A DNA stretch of 55,094 nt from Methanobacteriaceae archaeon UBA349 (GTDB taxonomy: Archaea > Methanobacteriota > Methanobacteria > Methanobacteriales > Methanobacteriaceae): NCBI GenBank assembly GCA_002509745.1, contig DAWK01000003.1:1-55094 (forward strand). Reading direction: 5' to 3'. The notes below the pieces were generated by a model that saw only the letters and a list, made by a program, of their open reading frames with translations, searched no databases and was not told the DNA's origin. Of the stretch, positions 40,601 to 55,094 are shown piece after piece. The position numbers were made by a program, and so were the translations under genes. Every line of letters starts with the position of its first letter. Position 1 is the first letter of the stretch.

Positions 40601-40699
40601 ATGAATATCAATAATCTTATTGACGCATCAATAGTCAGGATTTTTAAAGAATTAATTGAATTAAAGATTAAATTAGATAGAAAAGTAAAAATAAAATAA
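40601..40699 (+). CDS. Possible 32-residue peptide before leuS
   Basis: An ATG preceded by GGAATTAATATA opens 32 codons (MNINNLIDASIVRIFKELIE ...) with a predicted amphipathic helix and basic end, stopping 47 bp before leuS. It could be a small protein or a leader. No family is recognised and AT-rich DNA makes chance ORFs common. Confidence 0.2.
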   Translation: MNINNLIDASIVRIFKELIELKIKLDRKVKIK

Positions 40700-40746
40700 A
40701 TTAAATCATTATTTACGAATTTAAACTTATTGTGACGGTGATTCTG

Positions 40747-43611
40747 TTGAAAAAGAACGTGGAGAGTAAATGGCAAAAGAAATGGGATGAATCAAAAGTA
40801 TTTCAATCAGATCCAGATGAAAGAGAAAAATTATTCTTAACGGTTGCCTACCCTTATCCCAGTGGCGCCATGCACATTGGGCACGGACGTACCTATACTG
40901 TTCCTGATGTTTATGCACGTTTTAAAAGAATGCGAGGATATAATGTGCTATTTCCCATGGCTTGGCACGTTACTGGAGCCCCGGTTATTGGAATAGCCAA
41001 GCGTATACAGCGTCGCGACCCCTGGACCATGGATATTTACCAGAATATCCATAAAGTACCTGAAGAGGAACTGGAAAGATTCACAGACCCAGAATACATT
41101 GTAAAGTACTTCAGTAGTGAGTATCATGAAGTTATGGAACATATGGGTTATTCCATAGACTGGAGAAGAGAATTTAGAACTACTGATCCATCTTATCAAA
41201 AATTTATTGAATGGCAAATTCGCCAACTCAAAGACAAAGGCTATGTAAAACAGGGTGCCCACCCAGTGAAGTACTGTGGCGAGTGTGAAAATCCTGTAGG
41301 AGATCACGACCTTTTAGAAGGGGAAGGTGTGGGAATTAACGAATTAACCCTTCTTAAATTTGAAATTGATGGTTATTTCCTTGTCCCGGCAACTTTCCGC
41401 CCAGAAACTATTTACGGAGCCACTAACCTCTGGCTAAATCCTGAAGTTAATTATCTTAAAGTTAGGGCTGATGATGAAGAATGGTTAATAAGTAAAGAGG
41501 CTCATGACAATCTTTCACAACAAAAAACCTTAGAAATCATAGAAGAAGTTGATCCCAAGCCATTAATTGGTCGCATGGTAAAAAATATCGTTACGGGGGA
41601 AGAACACCCTATTCTACCAGCTAGTTTTGTTGATCCAGAATATGGGAGTGGGGTGGTCTTTTCTGTACCGGGTCATGCCCCCGCAGATTATATTGCCCTT
41701 CAAGATCTTAAAAACAATCCAGAACTTCTAAATAAATATGATCTAAAAGAAATTGTGCAAAAAATTCAACCTATTAATGTCATTACTTTAAAAGGATATG
41801 GAGAATTCCCTGCTCAGGAATTAATTGAAAAGTTGGGTGTTAAAAATCAAAATGATGCCAAACTCCAGGAAGCCACCAATGAGCTTTACAAACAGGAACA
41901 TGCTAAGGGAGTTATGAGTGAGCATATAACCAATTATAGTGGCCGTAAAGTCTCGGTAGCCCGTGATGAAATAAGTGCCCAGCTTCGGGAAATAGGTCAG
42001 GCCAGTTTAATGTATGATTTTGCTGAAAGACCCGTTATTTGCCGCTGCGGAAACCGTTGTGTAGTTAAAATAATGGAAGACCAGTGGTTCATGAAGTATT
42101 CTGATGAAGAATGGAAAAATAAAACTCGAAACACTCTGGAAAGGATGAAAATTGTCCCTGAAGAAGTTCGAGCCAATTTCAAATATTATATTGGATGGTT
42201 ACATGATTGGGCCTGTTCTCGTAGGATTGGGCTGGGAACCAAGATTCCATGGGATCCACAGTGGATAATAGAACCACTGACCGATTCCAGCATTTACATG
42301 TCATATTATACTATTGCCAAATACCTTAGAGAAATGAATCCTGATCATTTAAATGATGAATTCTTCTCACAAGTGTTCTTAAATAAACCTGGGGATGTTA
42401 AAGTAGAAGAAAGTCTTTTAAATGAAATAAAAGATGAATTCAACTACTGGTATCCGCTGGATTGGAGATTATCAGCCAAGGATCTGATTGGAAACCACCT
42501 CACCTTCCATGTATTCCACCACGCCGCCATATTTCCCGAAGACAAACGGCCACAAGGAATTGTTGTATTCGGAATGGGGCTCTTAGAAGGCCATAAAATG
42601 TCGTCCTCTAAAGGAAATGTAATACTTCTCTCTGATGCTATTAGTAATCATGGCGCAGATGTGGTAAGACTCTTTTTAATGTCTGCTGCCGAACCATGGC
42701 AGGACTTTGATTGGAGAGAAAAGGAGGTCAAAGGAACTAAGAGGAGACTGGAATGGTTCGTAGAGTTCGCTCAAAGAGTGGAAGACATACATGAAGGCCC
42801 ACTCTACATCAATGAAGTTGGAACTGAATCAGATATTGTTCCAAAGAACTTCATAAGTAAATGGATGCTGGGCCAATTAAATCTAAGAATTAAAGATGCC
42901 ACTGAAGCATTAGAAGGATTCCAAACCAGAAAAGCAGTTCAAGACTCTCTTTTCCTCCTTAAAAAGGATCTGGATCATTACTTCCACCGGATTAAATCTG
43001 ACCTAGAGAATGAGGAACAAGTACCCGAAATTTCATTTGTTCTGGCCACGGTTCTAGAAGCATGGATTAGATTAATGGCTCCTTTCACACCTCACACCTC
43101 AGAAGAACTTTGGGAGAAATATGGGGGAGAAGGATTTGTATCAGAAGCTCCATGGCCCAAATATAATCCGGATTTAGTAGATGATAAGGTTCAAAAGGCA
43201 GAAGAAATCATCCAGGGACTGGTTAAAGATATTTCAGAGATTAAAAAAATTGTAGATGTGGAACCCGAAAAAATACATGTTTATCTGGCTCCGGAATGGA
43301 AATGGAATGTTTTTGACATAGCCCGCGAAGTTGGAAGGCCTGATATTGGTCGAATAATGGGCCAATCTGTGCAGCAAAATGTCCATGATGATAAAAAGGA
43401 AATTGCTGAGTTTGCTAAAAAAATAAGCCGGGAAATGACCCGTATTAGTTATGTAGGCTATCTGGATGAGTACCAAATACTTTCTGATTCTTTGGATTAC
43501 ATATCCGGAGAAGTAGGAGCAGAAGTTATTGTTCACCAGGACGCTGATTATGACCCTGAAGCTAAGGCCAAAAATGCCATGCCCTATAAACCGGCTATTT
43601 TCATAGAATAA
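40747..43611 (+). CDS. leuS: Leucyl-tRNA synthetase (archaeal type)
   Basis: The roughly 954-residue class I synthetase charges tRNA-Leu. The HIGH box is in [14 protein letters not shown] (about residues 43-46) and KMSKS is KMSSSKGN near 617. The editing CP1 domain spans about 215-430, with [18 protein letters not shown] in its conserved Thr-rich region, and a zinc-type [12 protein letters not shown] lies before it. The archaeal C-terminal domain is present. GGTGATTCTG places the start at TTG 40747 ([13 protein letters not shown]); GTG 40732 is an alternative with no ribosome site. Confidence 0.94.
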   Translation: MKKNVESKWQKKWDESKVFQSDPDEREKLFLTVAYPYPSGAMHIGHGRTYTVPDVYARFKRMRGYNVLFPMAWHVTGAPVIGIAKRIQRRDPWTMDIYQNIHKVPEEELERFTDPEYIVKYFSSEYHEVMEHMGYSIDWRREFRTTDPSYQKFIEWQIRQLKDKGYVKQGAHPVKYCGECENPVGDHDLLEGEGVGINELTLLKFEIDGYFLVPATFRPETIYGATNLWLNPEVNYLKVRADDEEWLISKEAHDNLSQQKTLEIIEEVDPKPLIGRMVKNIVTGEEHPILPASFVDPEYGSGVVFSVPGHAPADYIALQDLKNNPELLNKYDLKEIVQKIQPINVITLKGYGEFPAQELIEKLGVKNQNDAKLQEATNELYKQEHAKGVMSEHITNYSGRKVSVARDEISAQLREIGQASLMYDFAERPVICRCGNRCVVKIMEDQWFMKYSDEEWKNKTRNTLERMKIVPEEVRANFKYYIGWLHDWACSRRIGLGTKIPWDPQWIIEPLTDSSIYMSYYTIAKYLREMNPDHLNDEFFSQVFLNKPGDVKVEESLLNEIKDEFNYWYPLDWRLSAKDLIGNHLTFHVFHHAAIFPEDKRPQGIVVFGMGLLEGHKMSSSKGNVILLSDAISNHGADVVRLFLMSAAEPWQDFDWREKEVKGTKRRLEWFVEFAQRVEDIHEGPLYINEVGTESDIVPKNFISKWMLGQLNLRIKDATEALEGFQTRKAVQDSLFLLKKDLDHYFHRIKSDLENEEQVPEISFVLATVLEAWIRLMAPFTPHTSEELWEKYGGEGFVSEAPWPKYNPDLVDDKVQKAEEIIQGLVKDISEIKKIVDVEPEKIHVYLAPEWKWNVFDIAREVGRPDIGRIMGQSVQQNVHDDKKEIAEFAKKISREMTRISYVGYLDEYQILSDSLDYISGEVGAEVIVHQDADYDPEAKAKNAMPYKPAIFIE

Positions 43612-43725
43612 ACAGAAAAAGAATTTTAATTAGAATATTTTTAATAGAATATTTTAAAAATATTCAATTTTGTTATATTTTTTGTTAATTTTAGATTAAA
43701 AGGAATTCAAAGGAGGAATAGTCAA

Positions 43726-43929
43726 ATGGGTAAAAAACCAGAAACTAATCGGGTGTATGCTACAATTATAATCAGTTTTTTATGGTTACTATCACTGGGA
43801 CTGTGGTTATTTTTCTATGCCGAAAGTTACAGCATTATCCAGAATATTGCAGTATTCATAATTTCCATAGTAGTTTTGGGAGCTATTACCGTAGCTTTAT
43901 GGGTCCCCTGGAGCATGAAAAATGCTTAA
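43726..43929 (+). CDS. Hypothetical two-helix membrane protein
   Basis: The 67-residue protein has a polar start MGKKPETNRVYA, two membrane helices (about residues 11-30 and 37-58), and a short end WVPWSMKNA. A strong AAAGGAGGAATAG ribosome site precedes the ATG, so it is very likely expressed. No recognised family. Confidence 0.6.
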   Translation: MGKKPETNRVYATIIISFLWLLSLGLWLFFYAESYSIIQNIAVFIISIVVLGAITVALWVPWSMKNA

Positions 43930-44093
43930 ATTAACTTAATTTAATAATAAACTCTTTATTTTTAATTTTTAGCTTCTTAAAAGTAGTCTTAAAAATAAAA
44001 TGTCTTAGTTTTATTTCATTAATAAATGTCAAGCATTATTTAAAATATTAAATTATTTTAATAACAAGAATTAAATCCATAATAGTGATCACC

Positions 44094-44492
44094 ATGAAAA
44101 TTAGAAACATCATTGCTATTTATTCACTTTTCATTGGTATTTTAATGATAGTTATGTGGAGCATGTTTATTTTAACTGGCCAGGTGCCAGAAATGGCCAC
44201 TAAACCTGCTGAAATTATGCTGCACTTACTGGCCGAATTTATTACATCAGTTCTCTTAATAGGGGGAGGAATAGGCCTTTTAAAGAAGATAAAAATAGGT
44301 TACAACCTTAATCTACTGGCCCTGGGAATGTTGTTATACACCTTAATTGTCAGTCCAGGCTATTACTTGCAAAGGGGAGATTTAGCCTTTGTGGGAGTAT
44401 TTTTCATGCTTTTAATAGCAACTCTGGTGTTTTTAATTATAAGTTTGAAAAAAGAATATGAAATAAAGCTGGATCGTTTATCACCCGAATAA
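44094..44492 (+). CDS. Hypothetical four-helix membrane protein
   Basis: The 132-residue protein has four predicted helices (about residues 5-27, 42-62, 68-89, 95-116) with a charged cytoplasmic tail KKEYEIKLDRLSPE. An in-frame GTG at 44085 overlaps the GTGATC ribosome site, so ATG 44094 is preferred. The helix pattern, with a conserved-looking Gly-rich LLIGGGIGLLKKIKIG loop, is seen in many small archaeal membrane proteins, but I cannot name the family. Confidence 0.6.
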   Translation: MKIRNIIAIYSLFIGILMIVMWSMFILTGQVPEMATKPAEIMLHLLAEFITSVLLIGGGIGLLKKIKIGYNLNLLALGMLLYTLIVSPGYYLQRGDLAFVGVFFMLLIATLVFLIISLKKEYEIKLDRLSPE

Positions 44493-44661
44493 TCAATCCT
44501 CTTTTAAAATATTTTCAAATAAATTTTTAAAAAAAATAAATTTATTGAATTTCTTCATTCAATGCTTTTTTCTAATTTATATTAATTTTAAATAAATAAA
44601 AATTAAATCAAAAAAAAAGTATTAAAAATAATATAAAATAAATAGAATTCTTAAAATAGAT

Positions 44662-45522
44662 TTATATTATTCTTTCTATAGGCACTACTAAAATATCCCG
44701 TGCACCTAACTTTTTTAATTGATTTACAAGTTTAAAGACATCAAATTCATCAACAACCGCGTGAACTGCCACTACATGCTCACTAGAAAGCACTTTGGAT
44801 ATGGTAGGTCCGGTCATGCCTGGCATAGCCCGAGTTACTTTATCAAGATTTCCTTCATCTACATTAAGCATAATGAGCTTTTTACCTTCAGCATCCATTA
44901 CACCCCTAATTCCAGTGCGTACTTCTTCAATTATTTCTTTTTTTTCATTGTAGCTTTTAGGATTAGCTATTAATTTAATAGAGCTGTCAAGAATAGTATC
45001 TATTATTTTGAGATGATTCATTTTTAAAGTGGTTCCTGTGCTGGTGAGATCAGTTATGATATCTGCCACCCCAATAAAAGGTGCAATCTCAGTAGAACCA
45101 CTTAATTCCACTATTTTAGCATCAATGCCATTTTTTTCCAAATATCTGCCAGTTAAATTAGGAAATTCTGTGGCCACCACTGTTCCAGATTCTATATCAC
45201 TTAATGATTCCACTGATGAATCTTCTGGAACTGCTAAAACTAAACTAGCATTTCCAAAATTAAGGTCTTCTAATAACCTTATTTGAACATTTTTTTCTTC
45301 AATTAGGTCCAAGCCAGTTATTCCAATATCTGCTGCCCCATCAGCCACAAATTCAGGTATATCTGCTGCCCGAGTGAACATGACTGTTATATCCGGATGA
45401 TAAGTATCTGAGAAAAGTTTTCTATTGGCCGTGTCTTTTAATCCAATCCCTGCCTTTGATAAAAGCTTTACCGAAGGTTCGCTGATTCTTCCCTTAGATG
45501 GGATAGCTATTCTAAGTTTCAT
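44662..45522 (-). CDS. hisG: ATP phosphoribosyltransferase HisG (long form)
   Basis: The 286-residue enzyme catalyses the first, committed step of histidine synthesis (PRPP + ATP). The start LRIAIPSKGRI, DIGITGLDLIEE, the PRPP-side DIITDLTSTGTTLKMNHL and ATEFPNLTGRYL match the family. A C-terminal regulatory domain of about 75 residues (from PGMTGPTISKVL) makes it the long form, which is usually feedback-inhibited by histidine and independent of HisZ. GGAGGAGAAT fixes the start at ATG 45522. Gene stands alone. Confidence 0.94.
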   Translation of the reverse strand: MKLRIAIPSKGRISEPSVKLLSKAGIGLKDTANRKLFSDTYHPDITVMFTRAADIPEFVADGAADIGITGLDLIEEKNVQIRLLEDLNFGNASLVLAVPEDSSVESLSDIESGTVVATEFPNLTGRYLEKNGIDAKIVELSGSTEIAPFIGVADIITDLTSTGTTLKMNHLKIIDTILDSSIKLIANPKSYNEKKEIIEEVRTGIRGVMDAEGKKLIMLNVDEGNLDKVTRAMPGMTGPTISKVLSSEHVVAVHAVVDEFDVFKLVNQLKKLGARDILVVPIERII

Positions 45523-45911
45523 ATTCTCCTCCAAGCTAAATTAGTCCATTAATATTTATTATGCAATTTAATAGATGATATTTTATGTAATTAATCAAGA
45601 GTTAGTTTATAAATCAATTATGAATGTTTTAAGTTTTAAATTTCAGTTTTATTTATTTAATTTATATTATTATATTTTTATTCTAGATTTAATTTTGTTC
45701 TTCCTATTAACACTAATAGATATCTCCATAAAATCATATTATATGCCAAAATATTAATATTAACAGATTTATTGATAAAACATTACGTTAGATAAAAAAT
45801 TTCAGTTGTATATTTTAAATAGTAATAATTTTAGAATATATAACAAGAATTTTAATATTAAAATCCATTTGAAATATAATTAAGCTTATAAATTAGGAAT
45901 ACGAGGTTTTT
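45523..45911. other. AT-rich intergenic stretch between hisG and the sensor kinase
   Basis: The stretch contains divergent promoters and one AT-rich 60-codon open frame (45575-45757) that lacks a ribosome site and looks fortuitous. No repeat or RNA structure is evident. Confidence 0.45.
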
Positions 45912-50993
<5,082 letters not shown>

Positions 50994-51144
50994 TTATTAA
51001 ACATTGATTAATATTCCTGAAATTAAATTTATGACTAATTAATTAAATTAATATTCATTTTATCAATATATTAAAAAGTGGAGTTATTAAAAAATAAATT
51101 ACTATATACGATAACTTTTAACAAAATTCAATTAGAGGCCGAAT

Positions 51145-52437
51145 ATGGAAAATCATACCATTCTAATAAAAAATGCTCAAATATTAGGCGGAACAGTGAA
51201 TAATGGATCCGTGTTAATAGAAAATGATAAAATTATTGAAATCAATGATAAGATTGATTTTAGCCATATAGATAAAGTCATAGATGCTGAAAATAAAATT
51301 TTAATGCCCGGAATGGTCAATACCCATACTCACCTATCCATGAGTTTGCTTAGAGGTCTGGCCGATGATTTACCACTGGACACCTGGTTAAATGAACATA
51401 TATGGCCCATGGAGGCCCACCTAAATGGAGATTACTGCTATGCCGGGGCTTTATTGGCCTGCGTGGAAATGATAAAATCGGGAACCACTACCTTTAATGA
51501 TATGTACTTTTTTATGGATGATGTGGCCCGGGCCGCAGATGAAGCCGGCCTAAGGGGCATTTTAAGCCACGGCATGATTGATCTAGGCGACGAAGAAAAA
51601 AGAAAGGCTGAGTTTAAGGAAAGCAAGCGCCTCATTGAAGAATGTCATGACACTGCAGATGGGAGAATAACCGTAGCATTTGGACCTCACTCAGCATACA
51701 CCTGTTCTAAAGAACTTTTGAAAGGAGTAAGAAAGGAAGCTAATAAATATGGCAATCATATACACATCCATGTAGCTGAGACGGAATATGAAGTTCAACA
51801 AGTAATGGGGGCCCATGGGAAACGTCCATTTGAATATTTAGATGAAATTGGCCTTTTAGGAGAGGATGTTCTGGCCGCTCATGCCGTGCACCTTTCTACA
51901 GATGAAATAGAAATTGTAAAAAAAAGGGGAGTTAAATTATCTCACAATCCAGCCAGTAATATGAAACTAGCTTCAGGAGTTTCACCAGTGCCTGAGATGC
52001 TTAAAAAAGGAATCTGTGTATCCCTGGGAACCGATGGTGCCGCTTCCAATAACAATTTAGATATGTTAGAAGAGATGAAACTTGCTGCACTGCTCCAGAA
52101 AATCCATAATATGGATCCTACTTATTTAACTGCCCAGCAAACCTATGAAATGGCCACTATTAATGGAGCCCATGCTCTGGGAATGGAAAGTGATATTGGA
52201 ACTATCGAAGTGGGTAAAAAGGCAGATTTAGTTCTTTTAGATTCTAAAGCCCCTCATTTAACACCATTTAGAAACCCATTATCCCACCTTGTTTATTCCG
52301 CCAGTGGCAGTGATGTAAATACTACCATATGTAATGGAAAGATCTTAATGGAAAATAGAGAAGTTTTAAGCATTCCTGAAGCACAAATAATTGAAATGTC
52401 TCAGAACGCTGCTGAAGAAATGCTTTCTAAAAATTAA
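51145..52437 (+). CDS. dadD: 5'-deoxyadenosine / S-adenosylhomocysteine / MTA deaminase
   Basis: The 430-residue amidohydrolase-superfamily deaminase has zinc ligands in MVNTHTHLSMS (His61, His63), HIHVAETEYE, HAVHLS and SLGTDGAASNN. This matches the archaeal MtaD/DadD group that deaminates 5'-deoxyadenosine, SAH and methylthioadenosine. In methanogens, which use much radical SAM chemistry, this clears 5'-deoxyadenosine by way of deoxyinosine. AGAGGCCGA precedes ATG 51145. A HAD phosphatase gene follows 75 bp downstream, perhaps co-transcribed. Confidence 0.9.
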   Translation: MENHTILIKNAQILGGTVNNGSVLIENDKIIEINDKIDFSHIDKVIDAENKILMPGMVNTHTHLSMSLLRGLADDLPLDTWLNEHIWPMEAHLNGDYCYAGALLACVEMIKSGTTTFNDMYFFMDDVARAADEAGLRGILSHGMIDLGDEEKRKAEFKESKRLIEECHDTADGRITVAFGPHSAYTCSKELLKGVRKEANKYGNHIHIHVAETEYEVQQVMGAHGKRPFEYLDEIGLLGEDVLAAHAVHLSTDEIEIVKKRGVKLSHNPASNMKLASGVSPVPEMLKKGICVSLGTDGAASNNNLDMLEEMKLAALLQKIHNMDPTYLTAQQTYEMATINGAHALGMESDIGTIEVGKKADLVLLDSKAPHLTPFRNPLSHLVYSASGSDVNTTICNGKILMENREVLSIPEAQIIEMSQNAAEEMLSKN

Positions 52438-52512
52438 TTTCTTTTAATTTTTTTATTTATTATAATATATTATCATGAAATATTTCCAAAAACATGAAAA
52501 TTAGGACATAAT

Positions 52513-53193
52513 ATGAATCCATTAGTACTTTTTGACATTGACAAAACCCTTATTGACCGTTCAGAGTGTCATCACCAGGCATTTATACATGCCTTTAAGA
52601 AAATTTATGGAGTGGATACTTCGGTGGAAGTAATCAACTATCATGGAAAGACAGATCCCCAAATTATGCATGAGGTTTTACTTGCAGAAGGCCTCGATGA
52701 AAATGACATCTGTCCATTTAAAAATGATTTTCTTAATTCTATCTCCAATTATTTTATTGCTAATGTAAAGTATGATAAAATTAAAGTAATTGATGGGGCT
52801 ATGCCACTACTAAAAGAGCTTGAAAATCGAAAAGTGCTACTGGGACTTCTGACTGGAAATATAGAAACTATTGCCTATTCCAAGCTCAATCACGTGGGCC
52901 TGGGCCACTATTTTAAATTAGGAGGATTTGGAAGCGATAGCCATTATAGGCCAAATCTAGTCTTAAAGGCCATACAAAGGGCAGAAAATGATTTTAGGTT
53001 TGTGAGAAATAAAAATAATGTTTTTGTGGTGGGCGATACACCTCTGGATGTGGCCGCTGGTTTAAAAGCTGGGATTTTGACCATTGGTGTGGCCAGTGGG
53101 GAGTATTCTAAAAATGAATTACTGAATAGCGGGGCCCACTATGTTTTAGATGATTTAAGGAACAAAAATAAGTTTTTAAAAATATTATTATGA
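52513..53193 (+). CDS. HAD-superfamily phosphatase (phosphoglycolate-phosphatase-like)
   Basis: The 226-residue protein has HAD motif I VLFDIDKTLID (Asp8, Asp10), an alpha-helical cap, motif II LLTGN (Thr), a Lys after the lysine-type loop NLVLKAIQRA, and motif IV VVGDTPLDVAAGLKAG. This places it in the beta-phosphoglucomutase/phosphoglycolate phosphatase branch; the substrate is not evident. TTAGGACAT precedes the ATG. It sits behind the dadD gene and converges on tfrA. Confidence 0.85.
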   Translation: MNPLVLFDIDKTLIDRSECHHQAFIHAFKKIYGVDTSVEVINYHGKTDPQIMHEVLLAEGLDENDICPFKNDFLNSISNYFIANVKYDKIKVIDGAMPLLKELENRKVLLGLLTGNIETIAYSKLNHVGLGHYFKLGGFGSDSHYRPNLVLKAIQRAENDFRFVRNKNNVFVVGDTPLDVAAGLKAGILTIGVASGEYSKNELLNSGAHYVLDDLRNKNKFLKILL

Positions 53194-53237
53194 ATTGTTA
53201 GTTGTTTTTAAAATTAATAAAAATAATGAAAAAAAAA

Positions 53238-54890
53238 TCAGACCCGACTAATCAGGCCAATCTTACCATTTCTATTTAAAACTATACTCTTTTTCCAGTC
53301 ATCCCTAGTTTCTGGGAAGTCCTCACGGTAATGGGCCCCCCGACTTTCCTGTCTTAAAACAGCCGCAGTAATAACCATTTTGGCAGTTTCGATCATGTTC
53401 TCTACTTCCAAGGCTTCCTGCAAGTAGCGGTTAAACTTAGATTCCTCAGGAACATTCATTCTACTTATTTGTCCTTCTAGTTGACTTATTGTTCTCAAAG
53501 CCATCCTTAAACCTTGTTCACTACGTATAATAGCCACATTATCCCACATAGTTTCTTGAAGTTTCTTTTTAAGCTGTTGAGGTGGAATATCCCCATCTTG
53601 AATTTTACCTTGAATTCTCTTTTCTTCTTTTTCTACAAAGGCTTGATTCAATTCATCACCAGATTTTAAGGCGTTTTCAGCGGCAGCTTTACCGGCCCTT
53701 TCCCCAAATACTTGAGTATCAGCCAGTGCATTTCCACCTAGACGATTAGCCCCGTGCACTCCCCCTGTGACTTCACCAGCGGCAAACAGATTTTCCACAC
53801 TACTGTGACCATTTTCATCAATTTTCACCCCACCCATAAAGTGATGGGCAGTAGGAGCTACTTCCATTGGTTCTTTACGAATATCCACACCAACATCCTG
53901 GAATTGTAGAATCATAGTCTCCAACTTTTCTTCAATAAGTTCGGGATCAATGTGAGTGACATCCAGGAAAACTCCCCCATTTTTAGTACCTCTTCCTCCC
54001 CTAATTTCATTGTAAATGGCCCGAGCCACCACATCCCGCGTGGCCAGTTCCATACGAGAATCATAATTACCCATGAATCTATTACCCTCTTTATCCAGGA
54101 GAATTCCACCTTCTCCCCTTACGGCCTCGGTAACCAGAACCCCTTTTCTTGAGTCGGGATAAACCATTCCTGTGGGGTGAAATTGCACCTGTTCCATGTC
54201 AATTAGATCTGCTCCAGCATTCCAGGCCAGTGCAAAACCATCCCCGCCTTTTTGAACCGTATTTGATGTGACCGGGTAAATCTGACCGGCACCACCCGTG
54301 GCCATTATAGTGGATTTGGCATGAAATATAAGGATTTTAGAATCTTTTAGGGATAACCCCACTGCACCTTGGACTTTTTCCCGGTTTTCGTCTGTAATAA
54401 GGGCTGTTATCATTATCTCATCCAGAGTAGTGATTTCCCGACGAATAACTTCTTCTTTAAGAGCAGTTATCATTTCATGCCCGGTCCGGTCTCCTTGAAA
54501 GCAGGTTCTTCTAAATGTCTGACCACCAAAAGGCCTTTGATCCAGTTCTCCAGATTCCTGGCGATCAAACATGGCCCCGTAATTTTCCAGATCCACTAAC
54601 CGTTCTGGTGATTCATCCACCAGTATTCTGGCCAATTCTGGGTCATTTATGAAGCCTCCTCCTTTTAGAGTATCTTCATAGTGAATGTTGGTGTTGTCGT
54701 CACAGTCCACATAGGCAAAAGCAGCATTATATCCACCTTCAGCCATTCCTGTACATCCTGATTTAAATGATAGTCCTTTAGAAACAATTATTGGTTTTAA
54801 ATTGTGATTAGAAACTTCTATTGCTGCTCTACATCCCGCGCCTCCAGAACCAATAATCAGCACATCACATTTATAAAATTCGCTTTCCAT
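53238..54890 (-). CDS. tfrA: Thiol:fumarate reductase flavoprotein subunit TfrA
   Basis: The 550-residue flavoprotein of the SdhA/FrdA/AspB family matches TfrA of Methanobacteriales. With TfrB it reduces fumarate using CoM-SH and CoB-SH, giving succinate and the heterodisulfide. FAD-binding GSGGAGCRAA is at the start, then GGYNAAFAYVDCDD, ATGGAGQIYP, QFHPTGMVYP, RGEGGILLD, PTAHHFMGG and GANRLGGNALAD. The covalent His of SdhA is not present (SGCTGMAEGG), which agrees with the noncovalent FAD reported for Tfr. The ribosome site before ATG 54890 is weak. tfrB is not in the window. Confidence 0.9.
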   Translation of the reverse strand: MESEFYKCDVLIIGSGGAGCRAAIEVSNHNLKPIIVSKGLSFKSGCTGMAEGGYNAAFAYVDCDDNTNIHYEDTLKGGGFINDPELARILVDESPERLVDLENYGAMFDRQESGELDQRPFGGQTFRRTCFQGDRTGHEMITALKEEVIRREITTLDEIMITALITDENREKVQGAVGLSLKDSKILIFHAKSTIMATGGAGQIYPVTSNTVQKGGDGFALAWNAGADLIDMEQVQFHPTGMVYPDSRKGVLVTEAVRGEGGILLDKEGNRFMGNYDSRMELATRDVVARAIYNEIRGGRGTKNGGVFLDVTHIDPELIEEKLETMILQFQDVGVDIRKEPMEVAPTAHHFMGGVKIDENGHSSVENLFAAGEVTGGVHGANRLGGNALADTQVFGERAGKAAAENALKSGDELNQAFVEKEEKRIQGKIQDGDIPPQQLKKKLQETMWDNVAIIRSEQGLRMALRTISQLEGQISRMNVPEESKFNRYLQEALEVENMIETAKMVITAAVLRQESRGAHYREDFPETRDDWKKSIVLNRNGKIGLISRV

Positions 54891-55094
54891 GATTTTTCAT
54901 TGATTATTATGATTATTATAATTTTATGAAAACCACACCAATATAAAATATAAAAATTTTCAAATAAAATAAATTCAATTATAGTGAATTTAAAAAATTA
55001 ATATAACTGTGAACCATATAAATCAAATACAAGTTTATTAACAGTTCTAATATAACTTTAAAATTAAAGATTTAACTTAATTTAAAAATAATTA

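Noticed and set aside
45575..45757. 60-codon AT-rich frame upstream of the sensor kinase
   Set aside because: No ribosome site, composition equal to intergenic DNA, and no recognisable motif; the hydrophobicity follows from TTT/TTA codons.

Overview
The window is archaeal and fits a mesophilic member of the Methanobacteriales, most probably Methanobacterium or a close relative. Lineage markers are the large subunit of the archaeal D-family DNA polymerase, Sec61-beta (SecG), Get3, archaeal LeuS and TruD, and a MthK-type potassium channel. Methanogen-specific genes are also present: the F430 reductive cyclase subunit CfbD, a coenzyme F390 synthetase homologue, thiol:fumarate reductase TfrA and an HmdII paralogue. 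A pseudomurein-hydrolase-like protein points to the pseudomurein cell wall of this order. Genes are dense, intergenic DNA is very AT-rich, starts often carry GGTG/GGAG ribosome sites, and one tRNA-Arg(GCG) is present. I saw no CRISPR array, insertion sequence or integrase.

Layout. 1-5.0 kb: polC (cut by the left edge, minus strand), then secG and purB (plus). 5.2-7.4 kb: a three-repeat membrane protein, then a convergent two-gene cassette (two-TM protein plus PeiW-like cysteine peptidase) resembling a viral lysis module. 7.5-13.1 kb: a copper/metal island on the minus strand (YHS protein, CopA, a CPH-type CopB, and decayed remnants of a methyltransferase and perhaps a second copA start). 13.3-16.4 kb: a TM2-like protein, an amidohydrolase, and three tandem DUF5518-like membrane proteins. 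16.6-26.2 kb is almost all minus strand: phosphomevalonate dehydratase small subunit, truD, F390 synthetase homologue, tRNA-Arg, HIT protein, pilin-like protein, a PurM-like enzyme, hisH, a nucleotidyltransferase-cupin fusion, and cfbD.

26.4-33.9 kb: an anchored M14-like peptidase, sfsA, a MthK-type channel, a small anchored surface protein, a metallophosphoesterase overlapping a holin-like/phosphodiesterase fusion, and an iron-sulfur flavoprotein. 34-40.5 kb: ychF, cbiE, a cupin, hmdII, get3, nadE and cutA. 40.7-55 kb: leuS, two small membrane proteins, hisG, a 1693-residue multi-PAS hybrid histidine kinase, a 5'-deoxyadenosine/SAH deaminase, a HAD phosphatase and tfrA.

Most of the window is housekeeping and methanogen cofactor metabolism: F430, cobamide, mevalonate, histidine, NAD, and the CoM/CoB heterodisulfide link through TfrA. 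The accessory parts are the lysis-like cassette, the copper island with its gene fossils and a compositionally odd copB, the holin-phosphodiesterase fusion, and the giant sensor kinase. No complete unknown defence or mobile system is evident. The strongest unusual signals are the lysis-like pair without a prophage, the foreign-looking copB beside gene fossils, and a substituted calcium ligand in the MthK homologue.
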